A model generated the notes under the pieces. The model had not been told where the DNA came from and ran no database searches. It saw only the letters and a program-made list of their open reading frames with translations. Of a stretch of 64,000 bases of DNA, positions 9,062 to 18,005 are shown one piece after another. Made by a program: the position numbers and the translations under genes. This DNA comes from Aquipseudomonas alcaligenes MRY13-0052 (GTDB taxonomy: Bacteria > Pseudomonadota > Gammaproteobacteria > Pseudomonadales > Pseudomonadaceae), in NCBI GenBank assembly GCA_000474255.1, contig BATO01000015.1, positions 1 to 64,000 of the forward strand, in the 5' to 3' direction. Every line of letters starts with the position of its first letter. Within the stretch, counting starts at the first letter, position 1.

Positions 9062-9541
9062 ATGAGCAAGCCGTCGCCCTTCCTGGCCCTCTACCTGCGT
9101 GAGCAGAACCGGCTGCTGCAGCTGATCCGGCGCATCGTCGGCGACCGCAGCACGGCGGAGGACCTGGCCCAGGACACCTTCCTGCGGCTCTGGGACCGGG
9201 AGCTGGGCGACGGTGACCGCAGCCTGCTGTTCCGCACCGCGCAAAACCTCGCCCTCGACCACCTGCGGGCACGCCAGGTGCGCAGCCGCCATGCCCGCGA
9301 ACAGGCGGAGGACGAAGGCGACGGCCTCGACCTGCAACAGCAGGCCGAAGCGCACCAGGAACTCGAACACCTGCTGCGCCGGCTGCAAGGCCTGCCCCGC
9401 CGTTGCCAGCAGGTCTTTCTCCTCAGTCGCCTGGATGGCCTCTCCTATGCGAGCATCGCCGAGCGGCTCGGGGTTTCCCTGAGCACGGTGGAGAAGGACA
9501 TCATTCGTGTCCTCCAACATTGCCAGCGCGCCGAGGGCTGA
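9062..9541 (+). CDS. FecI-like ECF sigma factor (iron-starvation type)
   Basis: 159 residues. Sigma region 2 shows AEDLAQDTFLRLWD and region 4 shows the helix-turn-helix GLSYASIAERLGVSLSTVEKD, which is the FecI/PvdS-related pattern. It would direct RNA polymerase to the adjacent receptor gene when the receptor binds its siderophore. It is followed by a FecR-type regulator and a TonB-dependent receptor with an STN domain, so the whole cell-surface signalling set is present. Start is the ATG at 9062; no strong Shine-Dalgarno is visible. A conserved motif beginning inside its last codons (9533-9567) recurs before the receptor. Confidence 0.92.
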   Translation: MSKPSPFLALYLREQNRLLQLIRRIVGDRSTAEDLAQDTFLRLWDRELGDGDRSLLFRTAQNLALDHLRARQVRSRHAREQAEDEGDGLDLQQQAEAHQELEHLLRRLQGLPRRCQQVFLLSRLDGLSYASIAERLGVSLSTVEKDIIRVLQHCQRAEG

Positions 9542-9567
9542 ACCGGTGTCGCACGTTGTACTGGCAG
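9533..9567 (+). promoter_or_regulatory. Conserved ECF-type promoter-like motif before fecR
   Basis: This 35-base segment, with core CACGTTGTACTGGCAG, aligns without gaps to 10582-10616 upstream of the TonB receptor (core CCCGTTGTATCGGCAG). About 26 of 35 positions are identical. The CGTTGTA block is in the place expected for the -10 region of FecI-type promoters, which are often CGT-based. The likely reading is that the sigma factor drives both fecR and the receptor. Confidence 0.5.
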
Positions 9568-9595
9568 CCCCCTCGATTCGTGGAACGCAAGCAGA

Positions 9596-10558
9596 GTGAA
9601 GACCTCGCCCGAACAGCAAGCACGGCAGGATCGCCAGGACACGGCGACCCGCTGGTACGTGCGCCTGCAGAACCCGCAGTTGCCGGCGAGCGAACGCCTG
9701 GGCTTCCGCCGCTGGCTGGACAGCGACCCGGCCAACGCCGAAGCCTTCCAGGCGGTGGAGCAGCTCTGGCAGAAACTCGGCGAGCCCGCCCGGCAACTCG
9801 CCGGCGATGGCTGGCACCGCCGCCGCCCCGTACAACGCCAGCGCTGGCCGGCACTGGCCGCCGCCTGCGTGCTCGGCCTCGCGGTGGGCGTGCTGCTCTG
9901 GCGCGACCCCGGCGTGCTGCAGCGCTACGCCGCCGACCACGCCAGCGCCCCCGGCACCCAGCTGCAAGTGACCCTGGCCGATGGCAGCCACGTGCTGCTG
10001 GATGCCGACAGCGCCCTGGACCTGCACTTCAGCCCCGGCGAACGCCGCGTCACCCTGCTGCGCGGGCGCGCCTGGTTCGACGTCAGCCACGACGCCAACC
10101 GCCCCTTCGTGGTGGAAAGCCCGGGGCTGCGCACCCGTGTGCTCGGCACCGCCTTTGCCGTCGACGCCAGCGGCCAGGGCGAGCGGGTCACGGTCAGCCG
10201 CGGACGGGTGGAGGTCCGGGGCAACGCCGCCGACTCGCTCGTCACCCTGATCCCCAACCAGCAGGCCAGCCTCGACGGCAGCGGCCTGCACGGCCCGGAA
10301 ACGGTCAACAGTGAACGCGCCCTGGCCTGGCAACGCGGCCTGCTGATCTTCGATCGCGCCAGCCTCGGCGAAGTGCTCGACAGCCTCCAGCACCTCGGCC
10401 ACCCGCCCGTAGTGCTGCTGGACGAGAGCCTGCGCAAGCAGCGCATCTCCGGCACCTTCCGCACCAGCGATCCCCAGGCGGTGCTCAGCGCCCTGAGCAT
10501 CGAACTGGGCCTGAAGACCACGCGCATACCCGGCTTGGCGGTGGTCCTGCACCGCTGA
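9596..10558 (+). CDS. FecR-family sigma regulator (anti-sigma/signal transducer)
   Basis: 320 residues from a GTG start. It has an N-terminal cytoplasmic sigma-binding segment (DUF4880-like, LGFRRWLDSDPANAEAFQAV), a single transmembrane helix around residues 82-102 (LAAACVLGLAVGVLLW), and a periplasmic FecR domain with LADGSHVLLDADSAL and RVTLLRGRAWFDVSHD. A C-terminal STN-interacting domain follows. It relays the ligand state of the receptor's signalling domain to the sigma factor. It lies between the sigma gene (54-base gap) and the receptor (100-base gap), all on the plus strand. The start has only a weak ribosome site. Confidence 0.92.
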   Translation: MKTSPEQQARQDRQDTATRWYVRLQNPQLPASERLGFRRWLDSDPANAEAFQAVEQLWQKLGEPARQLAGDGWHRRRPVQRQRWPALAAACVLGLAVGVLLWRDPGVLQRYAADHASAPGTQLQVTLADGSHVLLDADSALDLHFSPGERRVTLLRGRAWFDVSHDANRPFVVESPGLRTRVLGTAFAVDASGQGERVTVSRGRVEVRGNAADSLVTLIPNQQASLDGSGLHGPETVNSERALAWQRGLLIFDRASLGEVLDSLQHLGHPPVVLLDESLRKQRISGTFRTSDPQAVLSALSIELGLKTTRIPGLAVVLHR

Positions 10559-10616
10559 TGAAAAAAATCTGAAAATTCCTTGAGGGGTTTCCCGGTCTCG
10601 CCCGTTGTATCGGCAG
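10559..10616 (+). promoter_or_regulatory. Putative sigma-dependent promoter of the TonB receptor
   Basis: The segment begins with TGAAAAAAATCT (10559-10570), the same 12-mer found at 16390-16401 (minus strand) before the second receptor. It then carries the 35-base motif (10582-10616) also seen before fecR. An A-rich upstream element followed by CGTTGTA fits FecI-type promoters. The exact -35/-10 limits are inferred. Confidence 0.5.
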
Positions 10617-10658
10617 TGAATCATTCGCATTTGCCATTTACCGGGGGAGAACCACCGC

Positions 10659-13028
10659 ATGACCAACCGCCACCGCCTGGCCCGGACCCTGCTCGCCAGC
10701 GCCCTGCTCGCCACCCTCGCCACGCCCATGCAGGCCCATAGCAGCGAGGCCGCCAGCGAGCAGCGCCAGCCGCAGTTCCAGTTCGATATCCCCAGCCAGC
10801 CGCTGCTCGACGCCCTCGGTGAATTCACCGCCACCACCGGCATCGCCGTGCTGCGCACCACCGAGGAACAGCTCGCCGGCCAGGCTCCCGCAGTGCGCGG
10901 CCGCTACACCGCCGACCAGGCCATGGGCCTGCTCCTCCAGGGCAGCGGGCTGAGCTTCCGCCACGGCGCCGGCAGCATCACCCTGGAACGCCCGAGTGGT
11001 GACGGCACCCTCGACCTGTCGCAGATCGACATCAGCGCCAGCGGCCAGCAGTCCGCCTTCGGCCCGGTGAGCGGCTACGTGGCCACGGCCGCCGGCACCG
11101 CCACCAAGACCGACACGCCGATCATCGAAACGCCGCAATCCATCTCGGTGGTGACCCGCGACCAGATCACCGACATCCACGCCCAGAGCCTGCGTGACGT
11201 CCTCGGCTACACCGCCGGGGTGATCGCCACCGAAGCCGACGACCGCCTCACCGACACCTTCGTCCTGCGCGGCTTCCAGATCAGCGGCAGCACCTTCCGC
11301 GACGGCATGCGCTACATGAGCAACATCTACGACGGCACCCAGGAGCCCTACGGGATGGAGCGTGTGGAAGTGCTGCGCGGCGCCTCCTCGGTGCTGTTCG
11401 GCCAGGCCGCGCCGGGCGGCATCATCAATGTGGTGAGCAAGCTGCCGACCCGCGAGGAACTCCACGAGATCAAGGCCGAAACCGGCAGTAACGACCGCCA
11501 CCAACTGGCCACCGACCACGGCGGCGCCCTCACCGACACCCTCAGCTACCGCTTCACCGCCCTGCAGCGCAAAAGCGACACCACCACCGACCACGTGCCG
11601 GACGACCGCACCTACATCGCCCCGTCCCTCACCTGGCAACCGGACGACGCCACCAGCCTCACCCTGCTGGCCAGCTACCAGAAGAGCCGCACCGCCTACG
11701 TCTATGGCCTGCCCGCCGAAGGCACGGTGTTGCCCAACCCCAACGGCCACATCTCCCGCCACACCTTCACCGGTGAGCCGGGCTACGACAAATCGGTGAT
11801 CACCGCCTGGGACATCGGCTACCGCTTCGAGCACGCCTTCAACGACGACCTCAAGGTGCGCCAGAACCTGCGCTACTTCGAATCGGAAAACGACATGCCG
11901 TCGGTGTGGCTCGACAGCTTCATCGACCCGCAGATGACCACCGTCGCACGCGGTGCCCAGGACCGCGTCGACGACTCGCGCAACTTCGTCGTCGACACCC
12001 AGCTGGAGGCGCGCTTCCATCACCAGCGCGTCGAGCAGACGGTTCTGGCCGGCGTCGACTACGGCGATCGCCACCTGCAGACCGACCGCTACGACTACGA
12101 CCTGACTCCTCTGAATGTCTTCAACCCGGTCTACGGCGGTACTTTCACCGCCAGGGGCCCTGCGCCATTCAGTTCCAGGAACCGTACCCGCCAGAGCGGC
12201 ATCTACCTGCAGGACCAGATCAAGTTCGACGAAAAATGGGTGCTGTTGCTCGGCGGCCGCCAGGACTGGGCCAAGCAGAAGGAAGATGCGCTGTACGGCA
12301 ACGACCGCTCACGCCAGGACAGCGACGCCTTCACCACGCGCGTGGGCCTGGTCTACCTCGCCGACAACGGCCTGGCGCCCTTCGTCAGCTACAGCGAATC
12401 CTTCGAACCCCAGGCAGGCCGTAGCCGTGCCGGCCAGGACTTCGACCCCACCGAAGGCGAGCAATACGAAATCGGCATCCGCTACCAGCCACCCGGCAGC
12501 AACGCCCTCTACTCCGCCGCGCTCTACCAACTGACCCGCAGCAACGTACTGACCACCGACCCGGTGGACACCAACTTCCAGGTGCAGACCGGTGAGATAC
12601 GCTCCCGTGGCCTGGAACTGGAGGCCAAGGCCGACATCGGCAGCAACGCCAGCGTCACCGCCTCCTACGCCTACACCCAGGCCGAAGTGACCAAGAGCAA
12701 CAGCGGTAACGAAGGCCAGAAGACCGGCGGCATGCCCCGCAACATGTTCTCCGTCTGGGGCGACTACCGCTTCGGCCAGGTCGGCCCGGGGGAACTGCGC
12801 GCCGGCACCGGTGTGCGCTATGTGGACGAAGTGCCGGGGCTGTTCAGTACCCGCATCGTCGCGCCCTCCTACACCCTGGTGGACGCCATGCTCGGCTACG
12901 CCATGGGCCCCTGGGACCTCACCCTCAACGTCACCAACCTCACCGACGAGGACTACCTCAGCTACACCTACGCCGCCTTCTACGGCGCCGAACGCCAGGT
13001 CACGGCCGGCGTCGCCTATCGCTGGTAA
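10659..13028 (+). CDS. TonB-dependent siderophore receptor with STN signalling domain
   Basis: 789 residues. A signal peptide (~1-27) is followed by an STN domain (about 38-112, FDIPSQPLLDALGEF), a TonB-box-like stretch near LDLSQIDISA, a plug domain opening ETPQSISVVTRDQI, and a 22-strand barrel ending in aromatic-rich VAYRW. It imports a ferric siderophore across the outer membrane using TonB energy, and through the STN domain signals to the FecR protein upstream. The ligand is unknown. A good ribosome site, GGGGGAGAA, precedes the ATG. It is the last gene of the first of two complete iron-signalling modules in the window. Confidence 0.94.
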   Translation: MTNRHRLARTLLASALLATLATPMQAHSSEAASEQRQPQFQFDIPSQPLLDALGEFTATTGIAVLRTTEEQLAGQAPAVRGRYTADQAMGLLLQGSGLSFRHGAGSITLERPSGDGTLDLSQIDISASGQQSAFGPVSGYVATAAGTATKTDTPIIETPQSISVVTRDQITDIHAQSLRDVLGYTAGVIATEADDRLTDTFVLRGFQISGSTFRDGMRYMSNIYDGTQEPYGMERVEVLRGASSVLFGQAAPGGIINVVSKLPTREELHEIKAETGSNDRHQLATDHGGALTDTLSYRFTALQRKSDTTTDHVPDDRTYIAPSLTWQPDDATSLTLLASYQKSRTAYVYGLPAEGTVLPNPNGHISRHTFTGEPGYDKSVITAWDIGYRFEHAFNDDLKVRQNLRYFESENDMPSVWLDSFIDPQMTTVARGAQDRVDDSRNFVVDTQLEARFHHQRVEQTVLAGVDYGDRHLQTDRYDYDLTPLNVFNPVYGGTFTARGPAPFSSRNRTRQSGIYLQDQIKFDEKWVLLLGGRQDWAKQKEDALYGNDRSRQDSDAFTTRVGLVYLADNGLAPFVSYSESFEPQAGRSRAGQDFDPTEGEQYEIGIRYQPPGSNALYSAALYQLTRSNVLTTDPVDTNFQVQTGEIRSRGLELEAKADIGSNASVTASYAYTQAEVTKSNSGNEGQKTGGMPRNMFSVWGDYRFGQVGPGELRAGTGVRYVDEVPGLFSTRIVAPSYTLVDAMLGYAMGPWDLTLNVTNLTDEDYLSYTYAAFYGAERQVTAGVAYRW

Positions 13029-13059
13029 ACCCCGCCGCAAATAGCGCACGGAGCAGCCT

Positions 13060-13127
13060 GTAGGTTGGCGCCGAGCGCAGCGAGGCCCAACGCTGCGAAA
13101 TCCAACCCGCAGGTTGGGCCTCTTGCT
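13060..13127. repeat. GTAGGTTGGCGCC-type intergenic repeat
   Basis: The element GTAGGTTGGCGCCGAGCGCA(GCGAGGCCCAACG) lies at 13060-13092, followed by an inverted partner CAACCCGCAGGTTGGGCCTC at 13106-13125. Related copies sit at 13704-13736, 26189-26217, 27907-27939, 28048-28076, 32532-32558 and 34275-34304, always between genes. It behaves as a dispersed palindromic intergenic repeat. Confidence 0.7.
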
Positions 13128-13220
13128 TCTCACCCGCCGACAAAAGAGCTAGCCCCAGCGGCGTTCAGCACCGCACACTGCGCGTCCCAACCCGCTCCCT
13201 CGACCAAGGACGATCACCCC

Positions 13221-13685
13221 ATGCTGCGCACCACCTCCGCCCTGCTCCTCACCCTCGCCACCACCCCTGCCTTCGCCGGCACGCTCACCGAGAAGGCCGA
13301 AGAAATGCTCGGCGGCACGGTGCTGAACTGGACCAGCGACACCCCACTCGAAGGCCCCGCCGGGCTCAACGCCACGGTAGTGGTACCCAAGGACGGCAAG
13401 GCCAATTACGCCACGCTGGCGATCGTCCATCGCACCCACAAACCCGTCATCGAGCCCTGCGGCGTGATCACCTGGACGGTCGATGGCGCTGTCGCCAACG
13501 AGGGCTACGGCGAGCTGCAGCTCGACGATGAAACCTCCAGCGAGAAGGTGGTGATGATGGTGGACCTCGGTCTGTTCAAGACCCTCGCCACCGGCGGAAA
13601 AGTGGCGTTCAGCAGCTGCGGGCTGGAGGGTGTGGTAAGCGAGGCGGACCAGAAAGGGCTGCAGGCGATTCTTGGCAAGATCTAG
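13221..13685 (+). CDS. Secreted protein of unknown function
   Basis: 154 residues with a clear signal peptide (LLLTLATTPAFA, cleavage before GTLTEKA). The mature part is about 135 residues with two cysteines that could form a disulfide (EPCGV and SSCGLEG). No family is recognised. AAGGA lies 10 bases upstream of the ATG at 13221. Flanking GTAGGTTGG-type repeats on both sides suggest it is an isolated single-gene unit. It probably acts in the periplasm. Confidence 0.7.
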   Translation: MLRTTSALLLTLATTPAFAGTLTEKAEEMLGGTVLNWTSDTPLEGPAGLNATVVVPKDGKANYATLAIVHRTHKPVIEPCGVITWTVDGAVANEGYGELQLDDETSSEKVVMMVDLGLFKTLATGGKVAFSSCGLEGVVSEADQKGLQAILGKI

Positions 13686-13703
13686 CCCTACGCACGCGGC
13701 CCC

Positions 13704-13884
13704 GTAGGTTGGCGCCGAGCGCAGCGAGGCTCAACGGTGGGTGTTGAGCCTCGTGCAAAGGTCCAGCCTTATCGCGGATGAATCCGCTCCCACGGCAGCC
13801 CTTCGGGCTGCTGGGCGACTGAAGTCGCCCCTACAGTCGCCCCGGCCGCTCCAGGCCGTAGCCGGGCTTCAGCCCGGGAACAGC
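13704..13884. repeat. Cluster of dispersed palindromic repeats
   Basis: Three kinds of intergenic palindrome are packed here. A GTAGGTTGGCGCC-type copy lies at 13704-13736. A GGGCGACTGAAGTCGCCC element lies at 13813-13830. A GTAGCCGGGCTTCAGCCCGGG element lies at 13858-13878. The region separates convergent genes (secreted protein and second receptor), so the hairpins may also act as bidirectional terminators or mRNA stabilisers. Confidence 0.65.
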
Positions 13885-13893
13885 CGCACCCCA

Positions 13894-16308
13894 TCAGAAC
13901 GAGTAGTTCACCGTGGTCATCAGGTTGCGCGGGGCGCCGTAGACGCTCCAGGCGTCGGCGTAGACGTAGTAGCTGCGGTCGAACAGGTTGTTGACGTTGA
14001 GGCTCACACTGAGCTGGTCGCTGACCTCATAGCGGCCCATCAGGTTGACCAGCGCGTAGCTGCCCTGGTGGAAGGTATGCAGGTCCTGGCCGATCTTGCT
14101 TTGCCAGTTCACCCCGCCGCCGAGGGTGAGCTTGTCCCAGGCACCGGGCAGGCGGTAGCGGGTGAAGGTTTTCAGGCTGTGGCGGGGGATGTTGGTGACG
14201 ATGCGCTCGTCGTCCTGGTCGGTGCTGATGCTGTAGGCATAGCCCGCCGAGGCGTTCCAGCCTTCGGCCAGCTCGCCGCTGACTTCCATCTCCAGGCCTT
14301 CGGTGGTGGTGCCCTGCTCCGCCGTGTAGGTGTCCATGATGCCGGCGTAGACCGCGAGATTGTCTTGCTCGATGCGGAACAGCGAGAAGCTGGCGTTGAG
14401 GCGTTCGTCGAGGGATGTGCCCTTGATGCCGACCTCGTAGCCGATGCCTTCCTGGGGCTCCAGCGGCTTGCCGTCCAGGCCTTTGATGCCATAGGCCTGG
14501 GGGTTGAAGATCTTGGTGTAGCTGGCGTAGACCGCGAGTACATCGGTGAGGTCGTAGATCACCCCGGCGTAGGGCAGCAGCACGCCGCTGCGGTTTTCCT
14601 CGTTGCTGGTGGTGGTGCCGCCGAAGGGGGTGTTGTCGCTGCTGCGCTTCCAGTCGGTGACCCGCGCGCCGAGCATCAGCGCCAGGTCGTCGCTGAGATT
14701 CCAGCGGCTGGTGGCATAGGCCGCGTACTGGTTTTCCTCGATCAGGTTCTTGCCCACCGGGCGGGTATCCGGGCGCGGACCGCTGCCGTTCCAGGTGTAG
14801 ATGTTGCCGATGGTGCCGTCGTAGCCGGTCCAGGGGCCGACCCAGCCACCCCGGTCCGGCGTGCTCTCTTGGTAACGGCTAAGGGTCACGCCGGTGATCA
14901 GCTCGTGCTCGCGGCCCAGCAGCTCGAAAGGCCCGGTGAGGTAAGCGTCGAGGCTGTTCTCGCGCGGGGTGCCGGACCAGTGGTTGGGGAACATGTAGGC
15001 GCCGCTGCCGGTGGCCTGGTCGATCTCGCCGTTCATGTAGTTGATCAGCTCGTCGAACGCATACGCGGTGTGGCCGATCTCCGCCTTGGCGCTCCAGCCG
15101 TTGTCGAAGCGATGCTCCAGGGAGGCGAAGACGTTGGTCTTCTCCACGTCGAAGTAGGCCCAGTCCGGGGCACTGCTGGCCGAGCGCGAGAAGTCGGTCT
15201 TCACGCCATTGCTGAAGAAGGTCTGCAGGCCGGTGCGCAGGGGCGAGTCGGCTTCGGTCTTCAGGTAGCTGAAGCCGAGGGTGAGCAGCGTGGCATCGCT
15301 CAGGTCGAACTCGCTGATGCCGTAGACCAGTTGGCTGTCCTGCTTGTAGCGATCGACCCAAGAGTTCTGCGTCTTGTAGTCCACCACCAGGCGGCCGCGC
15401 ACATTGCCGGTTTCGGTCAACGAGCCGGATACATCCATGCCCAGGCCGTAGCGATCCCAACTGCCGGCTTCGCCGCTGACGCTGGCCCGTGCCTCGTCGG
15501 TGGGGCGTTTGCGGATCATGTTGACCGTCGCCGAGGGCGTGCCCAGCCCGCTGATCAGGCCGGTGGCGCCGCGTACCACTTCGATGCGGTCATACATGGC
15601 GGTGGTCTGGGAGAAGTTGCCCAGGCGCGCGGACGTGGGCACGCCATCGACCTCGAAGTTGTTGATCTGGAAACCGCGCGACCAGTAGGTGTCGTTCTCC
15701 GCGCCCATGCCGACGCGGGACACGGCAATGCCGGTGGTGGCCTCCATCACCTCGGTGAGGTTGGTGAGTTTCTGGTCCTTGATGCGCTGGTCGGTGATCA
15801 CGCTGATGGACTGCGGCGTCTCCTTCAGCGCCAGGTTGAGGCGCGTGGAGCTGCTCGACGAGTAGGTGGTGTAGTCGCCGGTGCCTTCGGTGGTGGAGCC
15901 CGGTGCCTTGCCGGAAATCGACATCGCCTCCAGCTCCAGCGCAGCGCCGGTGTCGGCCTTGGGCACCAGTTGGTAACGGCCGCCGTCGCGGGGCACGGCT
16001 TCGACGCCGCTGCCGGCGAGCATACGCTGCAGGGCCTCGCTCGGCGTGTAGCGGCCGTTCACTTCGGCACTCTGGCGGCCACGGATGAGGCCGGCGTCGG
16101 CGGCGAGGATCAGGCCGGTCTGTGCCGCCAGGAGGTTGAGCTGCTGGGCCAGCGGGCCGGCGGGGATGTGCAGGTCGAACTGCTGGAGCTGTTCCTCGGC
16201 CAGGACGGCGGACGGCATCAGCAGCGGGCCGGCAACGCCCAGGGCGCAGGCGATGGCCAGTACCAGCGGGCGGGTCTTGTGCAGGGGGAAGCGAGTGTCG
16301 AGCGGCAT
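13894..16308 (-). CDS. TonB-dependent siderophore receptor with STN domain (FpvA/FoxA-like)
   Basis: 804 residues. The signal peptide ends near VLAEE; the STN domain runs ~41-115 (FDLHIPAGPLAQQL). A TonB-box-like LELEAMSISG near residue 130 is followed by a plug opening ETPQSISVITDQRI and a 22-strand barrel ending ..TTVNYSF with terminal Phe. It resembles the pyoverdine and hydroxamate receptor group, but the substrate cannot be fixed from sequence. AAAGGA lies just before the ATG. It is the third gene, after the sigma factor and FecR protein upstream on the same strand, of a second cell-surface signalling module. Confidence 0.94.
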   Translation of the reverse strand: MPLDTRFPLHKTRPLVLAIACALGVAGPLLMPSAVLAEEQLQQFDLHIPAGPLAQQLNLLAAQTGLILAADAGLIRGRQSAEVNGRYTPSEALQRMLAGSGVEAVPRDGGRYQLVPKADTGAALELEAMSISGKAPGSTTEGTGDYTTYSSSSSTRLNLALKETPQSISVITDQRIKDQKLTNLTEVMEATTGIAVSRVGMGAENDTYWSRGFQINNFEVDGVPTSARLGNFSQTTAMYDRIEVVRGATGLISGLGTPSATVNMIRKRPTDEARASVSGEAGSWDRYGLGMDVSGSLTETGNVRGRLVVDYKTQNSWVDRYKQDSQLVYGISEFDLSDATLLTLGFSYLKTEADSPLRTGLQTFFSNGVKTDFSRSASSAPDWAYFDVEKTNVFASLEHRFDNGWSAKAEIGHTAYAFDELINYMNGEIDQATGSGAYMFPNHWSGTPRENSLDAYLTGPFELLGREHELITGVTLSRYQESTPDRGGWVGPWTGYDGTIGNIYTWNGSGPRPDTRPVGKNLIEENQYAAYATSRWNLSDDLALMLGARVTDWKRSSDNTPFGGTTTSNEENRSGVLLPYAGVIYDLTDVLAVYASYTKIFNPQAYGIKGLDGKPLEPQEGIGYEVGIKGTSLDERLNASFSLFRIEQDNLAVYAGIMDTYTAEQGTTTEGLEMEVSGELAEGWNASAGYAYSISTDQDDERIVTNIPRHSLKTFTRYRLPGAWDKLTLGGGVNWQSKIGQDLHTFHQGSYALVNLMGRYEVSDQLSVSLNVNNLFDRSYYVYADAWSVYGAPRNLMTTVNYSF

Positions 16309-16409
16309 TCGGGGTCCTTTTTTCTGGCGAAGTGCTTCGGTGTTATCTGGTAATCCGAACCACCGCCGAAAACCGGAACCCCTTGCTGAAGATTTTTTTC
16401 ACGCCCTGC
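16309..16409 (-). promoter_or_regulatory. Upstream region of second TonB receptor with shared A-rich motif
   Basis: Read on the minus strand this gap contains TGAAAAAAATCT (16401-16390), identical to the 12-mer before the first receptor, followed by GGGGTTCCGG. The position fits the -35 side of a FecI-type promoter. The CGTTGTA block of the first module is not clearly conserved, in keeping with a different sigma factor. Confidence 0.4.
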
Positions 16410-17372
16410 TCAGCGCGGTTCCACCGTCACCCACCAGGGGAAACGACGGCTGACCCGCACCGGGAGGATTTCCTCCAGCTGGGCCAGGGCCTGGTCGGTG
16501 TCGCGCAGGGAGAAACTGCCCATCACCCGCAGCTCACGCAGGGATTCGTCCAGGCCCAAGTGCCCACGGCGATAGCCCGCCAACTCGTCGATGAAGGTGC
16601 CCAGGGGCATGTCCTCGGCCAGTAGCAGGCCGCGGCTCCAGGCCTCGCGCTGCAGGCTGGCAGCCGCCACCGGGCCCTGCTCGCGAACGTCGAACAGCAA
16701 ACGCTGCCCGGCCTGTACCGTGGTGCTGCGCTGGCTCTGTGCGCTGGTGGCCCGCACTGCACCCTGGTAGACGTTGAGCTGGGTGTGCTCGCCGTCCAGG
16801 CGCACGCTGAAGCGCGTACCCAGCGGCACCAGGCTGCCAGCCGGGGTGAGCACGCTGAAGGGGCGTGCATCGGCGGCGGTCTCGATCAGCACCTCACCAC
16901 TGGACAGCTGCAACTGCCGCTGGCCGGCGTCGAAGCGCACGTCCAGAGCCGTGGCGCTGTTGAGCCAGATCTGCGTGCCATCGGCCAGGCGCGCCTGGCG
17001 CAACTCGCCCGTGCCGGTGCGGTAATCCGCCTGGAGCGACTCCAGGCCGTCCAGCCAACGCATCTGCCAACCCAGGCCGCCGAGCAGCAGGCCGCCGCCG
17101 AGCAGGCCCAGCACCTGGCGGCGCGAACGCTTGTTGTGGCGCAGGTTGGCCAGCGCCTGGTGGGCGACCGGGCCCTGCCCCTGCAGGCTGCCAAAGCGCT
17201 GGGCGACGCGTTCGATGTAGCCCCAGGCGAGGCGACGCGACTCGGCCTCCTCCAGCCAGGCGCGCCATTGCGCGTGCAGGTGCACATCGGTGGGCGCGGC
17301 CTGCAGGCGGGCGAACCAGTCCGCCGCCTGTTGCAGGGTCGCCTGGTCGAGGGAAGTCGGTGCGCTGCTCAT
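16410..17372 (-). CDS. FecR-family sigma regulator (second module)
   Basis: 320 residues starting MSSAPTSLDQ. It has a DUF4880-like N-terminal segment (AQWRAWLEEAESRRLAWGYI), a transmembrane helix near residues 88-105 (VLGLLGGGLLLGGLGW) preceded by RRQ, and a periplasmic FecR domain (LADGTQIWLNSATALDV, LSSGEVLIETA). Its ATG overlaps the sigma stop codon as ATGA (17369-17372), which shows translational coupling. The twin-Arg before the helix is typical of FecR proteins. It would control the sigma factor in response to the receptor at 13894-16308. Confidence 0.92.
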   Translation of the reverse strand: MSSAPTSLDQATLQQAADWFARLQAAPTDVHLHAQWRAWLEEAESRRLAWGYIERVAQRFGSLQGQGPVAHQALANLRHNKRSRRQVLGLLGGGLLLGGLGWQMRWLDGLESLQADYRTGTGELRQARLADGTQIWLNSATALDVRFDAGQRQLQLSSGEVLIETAADARPFSVLTPAGSLVPLGTRFSVRLDGEHTQLNVYQGAVRATSAQSQRSTTVQAGQRLLFDVREQGPVAAASLQREAWSRGLLLAEDMPLGTFIDELAGYRRGHLGLDESLRELRVMGSFSLRDTDQALAQLEEILPVRVSRRFPWWVTVEPR

Positions 17373-17905
17373 GCCAGCGCCCCGTCGAGCTCGGCTTCCA
17401 GCAGCGCGCACTGGAACATTGCCTGGGCCATGTACTTGGTCACCGAGCGCTCGCTCACGCCCAGGCGCTTGGCGATCTCCAGGTAACTCAGCCCATGCAG
17501 CTGCGACAGGCTGAACGCCTCGGCGACCCTGGCCGGCAGGCGATCGAGCATGGCCTGCAGCTGGCGCAGGGTTTCGAGGATTACCGCCTGCTCCTCCAGC
17601 GACGGCGCGTATTGCTCGGGCCTCACGGCCAGGGCTTCGAGCCAGGCGTGCTCCAGCTGCTTGCGCCGCCAGAAGTCGATGCACAGGTGCCGCGACACAC
17701 GGCTGAGGTAGGCCCGCGCATGGAGGTCACTGGCGAACGCCCGGGGCTGGGCGAGCAGGCGCACGAACACGTCCTGGGCCAGCTCCGCCGCATCGCTCGA
17801 ATTACCCAGGCGTCGGGCGATCCATTGCTGGATCCAGCCATGGTTTTCGAGATACAGGCTGGCAACGCGCTGGCGATGGGAAGCCGCGGGGCTATCGGAG
17901 GTCAT
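17369..17905 (-). CDS. FecI-like ECF sigma factor (second module)
   Basis: 178 residues. Region 2 contains AAELAQDVFVRLLAQP and region 4 contains HGLSYLEIAKRLGVSERSVTKYM, typical of iron-related ECF sigma factors. It is coupled to the FecR gene by a 4-base overlap. A strong Fur-box candidate lies 31 bases upstream, so expression should rise on iron starvation. No strong Shine-Dalgarno precedes the ATG at 17905. Confidence 0.93.
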   Translation of the reverse strand: MTSDSPAASHRQRVASLYLENHGWIQQWIARRLGNSSDAAELAQDVFVRLLAQPRAFASDLHARAYLSRVSRHLCIDFWRRKQLEHAWLEALAVRPEQYAPSLEEQAVILETLRQLQAMLDRLPARVAEAFSLSQLHGLSYLEIAKRLGVSERSVTKYMAQAMFQCALLEAELDGALA

Positions 17906-17935
17906 GGGAGAGCAGGCGCCTATCGAGGGAACATC

Positions 17936-17954
17936 TCAAATGAGAATTGTTATC
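17936..17954 (-). promoter_or_regulatory. Fur box
   Basis: TCAAATGAGAATTGTTATC on the plus strand; its reverse complement, GATAACAATTCTCATTTGA, matches the GATAATGATAATCATTATC consensus at 12 of 19 positions, including both outer arms' core. It lies directly upstream of the sigma gene in an AT-rich stretch. Iron-dependent repression of this module is the expected outcome. Confidence 0.72.
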
Positions 17955-18005
17955 GAAAATATCCTATGCGTGGGCGCCAGGCAAATCGGCTTGGGCATTG
18001 GCGTT

